From contig OZ255825.1 in NCBI GenBank assembly GCA_965277535.1, positions 1,364,001-1,428,000 of the forward strand: DNA of 64,000 bases, read 5' to 3'. Shown in pieces: positions 59,630-64,000 of this stretch; position 1 is the first letter of the stretch, and each line of letters opens with the position of its first letter. Below the pieces are notes generated by a model. That model made no database searches. It was not told the origin of the DNA and was given only the letters and a program-made list of their open reading frames with translations. This DNA is from Ilyomonas sp965277535. GTDB taxonomy: Bacteria; Bacteroidota; Bacteroidia; Chitinophagales; Chitinophagaceae. The translations under genes were made by a program, and so were the position numbers.

Positions 59630-62600
59630 GTGCGTTTAACAACTCTCGAAATCAAAGGCTTTAAAAGCTTTGCCGATAAAACGATAGTAAATTTTGATGA
59701 AGGCATCACCGGCATCATTGGTCCGAACGGTTGTGGCAAAAGCAATATTATAGATAGCATTCGCTGGGTCATCGGCGAACAAAAAATATCTGCTCTGCGT
59801 AGCGAAAATTTAGAAGCACTCGTGTTCAACGGCAGCAAAACCCGCAGTGCCAGCGGGCTTGCCGAAGTAAGCCTTACATTTGAAAATAACAAGCAATTAT
59901 TGCCTACCGAATTTACTACCGTTACTGTTACACGCCGCTTCTTTAAAAACGGCGAAAGTGAGTATCGGCTGAATGATGTAAGCTGCCGGTTGAAGGACAT
60001 TCACAACCTGTTTATGGATACCGGGGTAAGCACGGACAGCTATGCTATCATTGAATTGGGTATGGTGGACGACATCATCAAAGACAAGGAAGCCAGTCGC
60101 CGCCGGATGCTGGAACAAGCTGCCGGCATCACCATTTATAAAACCAGAAAAAAAGAGGCAAAAGCAAAGCTGGAAGCCACTGAAGGCGACATCAACCGCA
60201 TTGAAGATTTATTGTTCGAAATCAACAATCAACTCAAAACATTAGAAAGCCAGGCGAAGAAGGCAGAGAAATATTTCGACATTAAAAAAGAATACAAAGA
60301 AGTTTCGATTGAGCTTGCCAAAGCTTCGTTAACCGGTTTTGGAGATACTTACAAAGAGCTGCACGAACGGCAGGAAGAAGAGATAGCAAAGCGTGAACAA
60401 TTAGAGAAAGACATCCTTTCAGAAGAAAAGGCTTTAGAAGAAAGTAAAGCCGCCTTTGCCGATAAAGAAGCGCTTTTGCAAACGATGCAACAGGAATACA
60501 ATGCGTTGCTGCAACAACTTCGTGCAAAGGAGGCCGAAAGAAATCTGGCAAAACAAAAACTACATTATCAATTAGAAAAAGAAGGGGGCATCAAAGAGTT
60601 TTTATCCAATGCCCATCAGCAAGCCGAAGCCTTACAACTTTCAATAGAAAAAGGGGGCGAGCGTGTGCAGGAAGAAGAAGACGAAGTATATCAATTGCAG
60701 CAGCGTGTTCATCTTGCTAAAATAGAAAGTGATGAAAAGAGAACCGCATGGGATGAGAGGAGAAAAAGCACCGATGCTTTACGAATCCGTTTTCAACAGT
60801 TACAAAAAGAACAATTTGCAGCAGAAAAAAAAGTAGCCGTTGCTGATACAGGTATCCTCAATTTGCAACGCAGCCACACACAGCTTACCGATGAACAGCA
60901 TGGCCGCACCATGCAGCTAAACAACCTGCAAAATGAGTTGGAAAACAAGCAAGAATTACTCGAAGAAAAACGGCAGTTTTTACAGCAATTGCAAAACGAA
61001 CATGAGCAAATAAAAACGTCCATTGCTGAGGCGCAAAGGAGCTTGGAAGAACTCAAAACTCAACTATCAAAAGAGGTGCGAATTTTGGATGCAAAGCGCA
61101 ATGAACACGATTTGTTGAGGAGCTTAGTTGATAGTATGGAAGGCTATCCCGAAAGCGTAAAGTTTTTGCACAAAAACAAAAGCTGGAACCATCAATCGCC
61201 TATTCTTTCTGATGTAATTTATGTGGCGGAAGAATATCGTGCTGCGGTTGAAAATTTGCTCGAACCTTATTTGAATTATTACGTTGTAAATACGCCTGAA
61301 GAAGCGGTGCAGGCGGTTCACCTTTTGGAGCAAAACAAAAAAGGAAAAGCAAAGTTTTTTATTCTGAACCAGTTGAATGATTCACGACCACACGATGTAA
61401 CGACGCCTGAAAATACAGTTGCTGCATTGGATGTGATTGAAGCCGATGAACCTTACACGAAGCTCACCGAATACTTGTTGGGCAATGTATTCATTACCGA
61501 TAAAGAAGATGCGATAACCAACGATGGGGCTGTGTTGCTTCATAAAAGCGGCAAGTTTGTGTCAGGTGCTTATACATTATCTGGGGGCAGCGTAGGTTTA
61601 TTTGAAGGAAAGAAAATTGGTCGTGCAAAAAATTTGGAAAAGCTGCATGAAGACATCGTGTTGCAAGAGGCGATTGCGCAAGCCACGCAGAAAGAAATGA
61701 AAGGCTTGCAACAGGAAATTATTTCGCTTCAACAACAGCTTAAAGACGCTGAAATCAGAAACGTTCAGAACGAAATCAACGGCTTAAACAATGCGCTTTT
61801 TATCAACAAAAACAAAATAGAAACCCTGCATTCAGCGCAGCAACAAAGCGGGCAACGATTGAATGATATTGACATTCGTTTGCAAAACGAACAGGAAGAA
61901 ATAAAAAGGGCAAAAGAAAACCTTCACCACTTGAATGAGGGCTTGCAGCAAACGGTAACCGAAATGGAAGGGGCTGAAAAAAGCAGCAAAGGAGCCGAAG
62001 AAGAATACCGGAGTGTAGCAGCTCATTACAACGAATTGAACCTGCAAATGATGCGGCAGCAAAGCAAATTGCAAACTGCCAAGCAGGAGCTTTCTTACAA
62101 GCAAAATCAGTTAACGCAGTTAGGGGCGCAAATTGAGAGCAATACCAAACAGTTATCCGAATCGTCGTTGTTGATAGAAGAAAGCAGTGCAGCGATACAG
62201 GAAACCGAAACGTTGTTGCAACAATTGCAGCATCAGAAAAGCGAATCTGAACAAAAAGTAAATGCTTCCAATAAAGAATACTACGGCATTCGCAACGCGT
62301 TGGGTGAAAGAGAAAGTGCGCTTCGCTCAAAAACAAAAAGTCGTGAATTCGCAGATCAAATTATAAATGAGATTAAAGACAAATTAAACGAATTGAAGCT
62401 ACAGCTTGCCGGAATGAAAGAGCGATTGCAGGTTGAGTTTAAAATTGTTTTGGATGATATTCTTGACCAGCCAAGAACAACAACGATTTCGCTGCCCGAT
62501 TTGCAGGCATCGAGCGATAAAATGAAGAAGCGGTTAGAGAACATTGGCGAAGTAAATCCAACCGCCATTGAAGCGTTTACAGAAATGAAAAAGCGGTATG

Positions 62601-63148
62601 AATTTATCCTCGAACAAAAGAACGATTTGGTAACGGCGAAAAAGAGCTTGCTGCAAACCATTGATGAAGTGGAAGCGAGCGCCAACCAGCAGTTTTTGGA
62701 AACGTTCAATAAAGTGCGCGACAATTTCCAGCGTGTGTTTAAAGCTCTTTTTACCGAAGAAGATACGGCTGATTTGATTTTGGAAAACCCCGACAATTTA
62801 GCTGAAACCAGCATTGATATTGTGGCAAAACCAAAAGGCAAACGACCTTCTTCCATTACACAATTGAGCGGTGGTGAAAAAACATTAACTGCAACCGCGC
62901 TTTTATTTGCTATTTACTTAATTAAGCCTGCACCGTTTTGTATATTGGATGAAGTGGATGCGCCGCTGGACGATGCCAACGTGGGCAAGTTTACCAACAT
63001 GATTAAACAGTTTAGTGATAACTCGCAGTTCATCATTGTTACGCACAACAAAACCACCATGAGTACGGTGGATGTAATTTATGGCGTAACGATGCAGGAG
63101 CCGGGCGTAAGCAAATTGGTGCCGGTTGATTTTAGAAATTTGAATTGA
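59630..63148 (+). CDS. smc: Chromosome segregation protein SMC
   Basis: ATPase of 1172 residues that with ScpA/ScpB organises and segregates DNA. The N-terminal Walker A is in IIGPNGCGKSNIIDSIRWVI (about 30-49). Long coiled coils (about 170-500 and 660-1000) flank the hinge (about 515-640; SVKFLHKNKSWNHQSPILSD, AVENLLEPYLNYYVVNTPEE, DNRLVGA replaced by LSGGSVGLFEGKKIG). The C-terminal head has the signature LSGGEKTLTATALLFAIYLI and Walker B ILDEVDAPLDDANVGKF. The start is GTG at 59630: an in-frame TGA lies two codons upstream, and AAAAGG precedes it. Confidence 0.97.
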   Translation: MRLTTLEIKGFKSFADKTIVNFDEGITGIIGPNGCGKSNIIDSIRWVIGEQKISALRSENLEALVFNGSKTRSASGLAEVSLTFENNKQLLPTEFTTVTVTRRFFKNGESEYRLNDVSCRLKDIHNLFMDTGVSTDSYAIIELGMVDDIIKDKEASRRRMLEQAAGITIYKTRKKEAKAKLEATEGDINRIEDLLFEINNQLKTLESQAKKAEKYFDIKKEYKEVSIELAKASLTGFGDTYKELHERQEEEIAKREQLEKDILSEEKALEESKAAFADKEALLQTMQQEYNALLQQLRAKEAERNLAKQKLHYQLEKEGGIKEFLSNAHQQAEALQLSIEKGGERVQEEEDEVYQLQQRVHLAKIESDEKRTAWDERRKSTDALRIRFQQLQKEQFAAEKKVAVADTGILNLQRSHTQLTDEQHGRTMQLNNLQNELENKQELLEEKRQFLQQLQNEHEQIKTSIAEAQRSLEELKTQLSKEVRILDAKRNEHDLLRSLVDSMEGYPESVKFLHKNKSWNHQSPILSDVIYVAEEYRAAVENLLEPYLNYYVVNTPEEAVQAVHLLEQNKKGKAKFFILNQLNDSRPHDVTTPENTVAALDVIEADEPYTKLTEYLLGNVFITDKEDAITNDGAVLLHKSGKFVSGAYTLSGGSVGLFEGKKIGRAKNLEKLHEDIVLQEAIAQATQKEMKGLQQEIISLQQQLKDAEIRNVQNEINGLNNALFINKNKIETLHSAQQQSGQRLNDIDIRLQNEQEEIKRAKENLHHLNEGLQQTVTEMEGAEKSSKGAEEEYRSVAAHYNELNLQMMRQQSKLQTAKQELSYKQNQLTQLGAQIESNTKQLSESSLLIEESSAAIQETETLLQQLQHQKSESEQKVNASNKEYYGIRNALGERESALRSKTKSREFADQIINEIKDKLNELKLQLAGMKERLQVEFKIVLDDILDQPRTTTISLPDLQASSDKMKKRLENIGEVNPTAIEAFTEMKKRYEFILEQKNDLVTAKKSLLQTIDEVEASANQQFLETFNKVRDNFQRVFKALFTEEDTADLILENPDNLAETSIDIVAKPKGKRPSSITQLSGGEKTLTATALLFAIYLIKPAPFCILDEVDAPLDDANVGKFTNMIKQFSDNSQFIIVTHNKTTMSTVDVIYGVTMQEPGVSKLVPVDFRNLN

Positions 63149-63149
63149 C

Positions 63150-63590
63150 GTGATAAGAAACGTAGTGATATTGTTTTTGGTGATTTATCCGCTGTATGTT
63201 TTGTTTACCCGCGAGCCGGATTATTTTGATGGCGAAATGTATCGTGCTACCATTCATTTTATGTACGATTCTGCAAAGCAAAGCCAAATTCCTTTTGCGG
63301 TTTATTCTATTGAACATCAAACTTATTCCATTCCTGCAGGTTATGTGTTTCGCCGTTTGGATGAAGGCGAAAAAGTACCCATTATTTATGAAGCGGCAGC
63401 ACCCGCAAAGGCAAGCCTGTGTTCTGCTTGGGGTTATTGGATTCGATGGAAAGAACTGCTTTCTTTTTTAGCCATCTTCTTTTTCTTTTACCTTATTTCT
63501 GTAACCATTACCAGCAACCCAACACCCGAAACCTTGTTAGAAGAACTGGAAAACAATGGCCCCAAACCGCGAAAGCGGAAATACGATTGA
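63150..63590 (+). CDS. Small membrane-anchored hypothetical protein
   Basis: Protein of 146 residues beginning with GTG, 1 nt after the smc stop, so it is translationally coupled. A hydrophobic N-terminus (NVVILFLVIYPLYVLF) and a second segment (KELLSFLAIFFFFYLISVTI) near residue 110 suggest two membrane helices with an outer loop that holds a conserved-looking YSIEHQTYSIPAGYVFRRLD. Ends with a basic tail (GPKPRKRKYD). I do not recognise the family. Co-expression with smc is a hint, not proof, of a shared role. Confidence 0.75.
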   Translation: MIRNVVILFLVIYPLYVLFTREPDYFDGEMYRATIHFMYDSAKQSQIPFAVYSIEHQTYSIPAGYVFRRLDEGEKVPIIYEAAAPAKASLCSAWGYWIRWKELLSFLAIFFFFYLISVTITSNPTPETLLEELENNGPKPRKRKYD

Positions 63591-64000
63591 ATAAGGTTAA
63601 TAACCACAGAGACACAAAGAACACGGAGTTACACAAAGAGCTTAGTTTCAAACAAAATTCTTACTCTGTGCTGTTCTGTGTTCTCTCTGCCTATGTGGTT
63701 CAAAACAAAAAGCGCCCCGCAATAACTGCGAAGCGCCTGTTCTTAACCCCTGCTGCAAAAAGGTGTATAATTAAAAATCAATTTACATTCACAACATATA
63801 TACGATAGCAGTGGAGAATAAAGGTTTAACGACAGAGGAAAAATTTTTTATTTTTAGATTGTTTTAACAAAGATTGTTTCAATTGCTGATTCGTGATTTA
63901 TGAAGCAGTGCTTCTATCAACACAAAATCAACATGGATTGAAAATGCAATCACCCAATCATTAAAATAAATACATCGCAGATTTAGTTGGCTAAAAGTTT
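63591..64000. other. Gene-free window end
   Basis: Contains repeat copy 5 (63601-63704). The rest, about 63705-64000, is AT-rich with no visible gene; 63710-63736 has an imperfect GCGCCCCGC/GCGAAGCGC pairing. Confidence 0.45.
63601..63704. repeat. Dispersed inverted repeat, copy 5
   Basis: Begins TAACCACAGAGACACAAAG and ends CTATGTGGTTCAAA, with internal ACACGGAGTT and CTGTGTTCTCT pairing. Downstream of the smc-linked gene. Confidence 0.7.

Noticed and set aside
59599..60000. Minus-strand open frame opposite the start of smc
   Set aside because: The plus-strand SMC head domain is unmistakable; this frame has no motif and overlaps it fully.
61803..62336. Minus-strand open frame of 177 codons opposite smc
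   Set aside because: It mirrors the coiled-coil region; Cys/Phe/Leu-rich composition is typical of antisense frames to Gln/Glu/Lys-rich coding.
1..64000. tRNA, rRNA, CRISPR arrays and riboswitches
   Set aside because: No cloverleaf with the TTCGA arm, no rRNA sequence, no regularly spaced direct repeats and no recognisable aptamer core was found by eye. A covariance search would be decisive.

Overview
The window reads as chromosomal DNA of a member of the Bacteroidota, most like the Chitinophagaceae. Supporting signs are the AT-rich, lysine-rich genes, a giant PKD protein ending in a gliding-motility-associated (type IX secretion) C-terminal domain, TAnnTTTG-type -7 promoter boxes, weak Shine-Dalgarno sites with several TTG/GTG starts, a DUF6266 remnant, and a MG2/TonB-plug protein without a barrel. 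This placement is inference; there is no rRNA or marker gene for a firm assignment, and I see no tRNA, rRNA or CRISPR array.

Region 1 (0.2-7.0 kb): a PKD-repeat surface protein, a WcaF-type acetyltransferase and a large secreted beta-propeller-like protein with an N-terminal FlgD-like Ig fold, divergent from an exosortase-family membrane peptidase gene (7.0 kb).

Region 2 (7.6-34.3 kb): about 26.7 kb of minus-strand genes forming one exopolysaccharide/capsule locus. Transcription begins at a wza-like export lipoprotein (34.26 kb, good -7 box just upstream), then a wzc-like tyrosine autokinase with an alternating Tyr tail, an ABC-2 permease and an ATPase with a Wzt-like C-terminal domain, a perosamine-synthase-like aminotransferase with a translationally coupled GNAT, many glycosyltransferases, two methyltransferases, a WbsX/GH99-like protein, a LbH acetyltransferase, a Wzy/O-antigen-ligase-like membrane protein, GDP-mannose 4,6-dehydratase, an acyltransferase-3, an asparagine-synthase-like amidotransferase and a VanZ protein. 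The exosortase converges on this operon at its far end. The gene set resembles exosortase-linked exopolysaccharide loci (XrtA/EpsH type in Proteobacteria; an analogous XrtY type in Bacteroidota) and is the most interesting system here. Gmd + PerA-like + GNAT suggest GDP-perosamine or its N-acetyl form as a precursor.

Region 3 (34.4-36.7 kb): a junkyard between the locus and housekeeping genes: a doubtful small ORF, an excisionase-like HTH protein, an internally deleted IS3-family element, a broken DUF6266 gene, a perfect terminator hairpin and a two-hairpin repeat.

Region 4 (36.7-63.6 kb): mostly conserved core and envelope genes: FKBP isomerase, NamZ-like muramidase, fmt, LysM protein, RsmF-like methyltransferase, lepA, a BamA-type outer membrane protein, a response regulator, phosphosugar mutase, MFS exporter, deoxynucleoside kinase, lpdA, an sdpRI-like regulator/immunity pair with a visible operator, and smc. 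Several intergenic gaps hold copies of a roughly 100-bp imperfect inverted repeat (GAACCACAAAG ... CTTTGTGGTTC).
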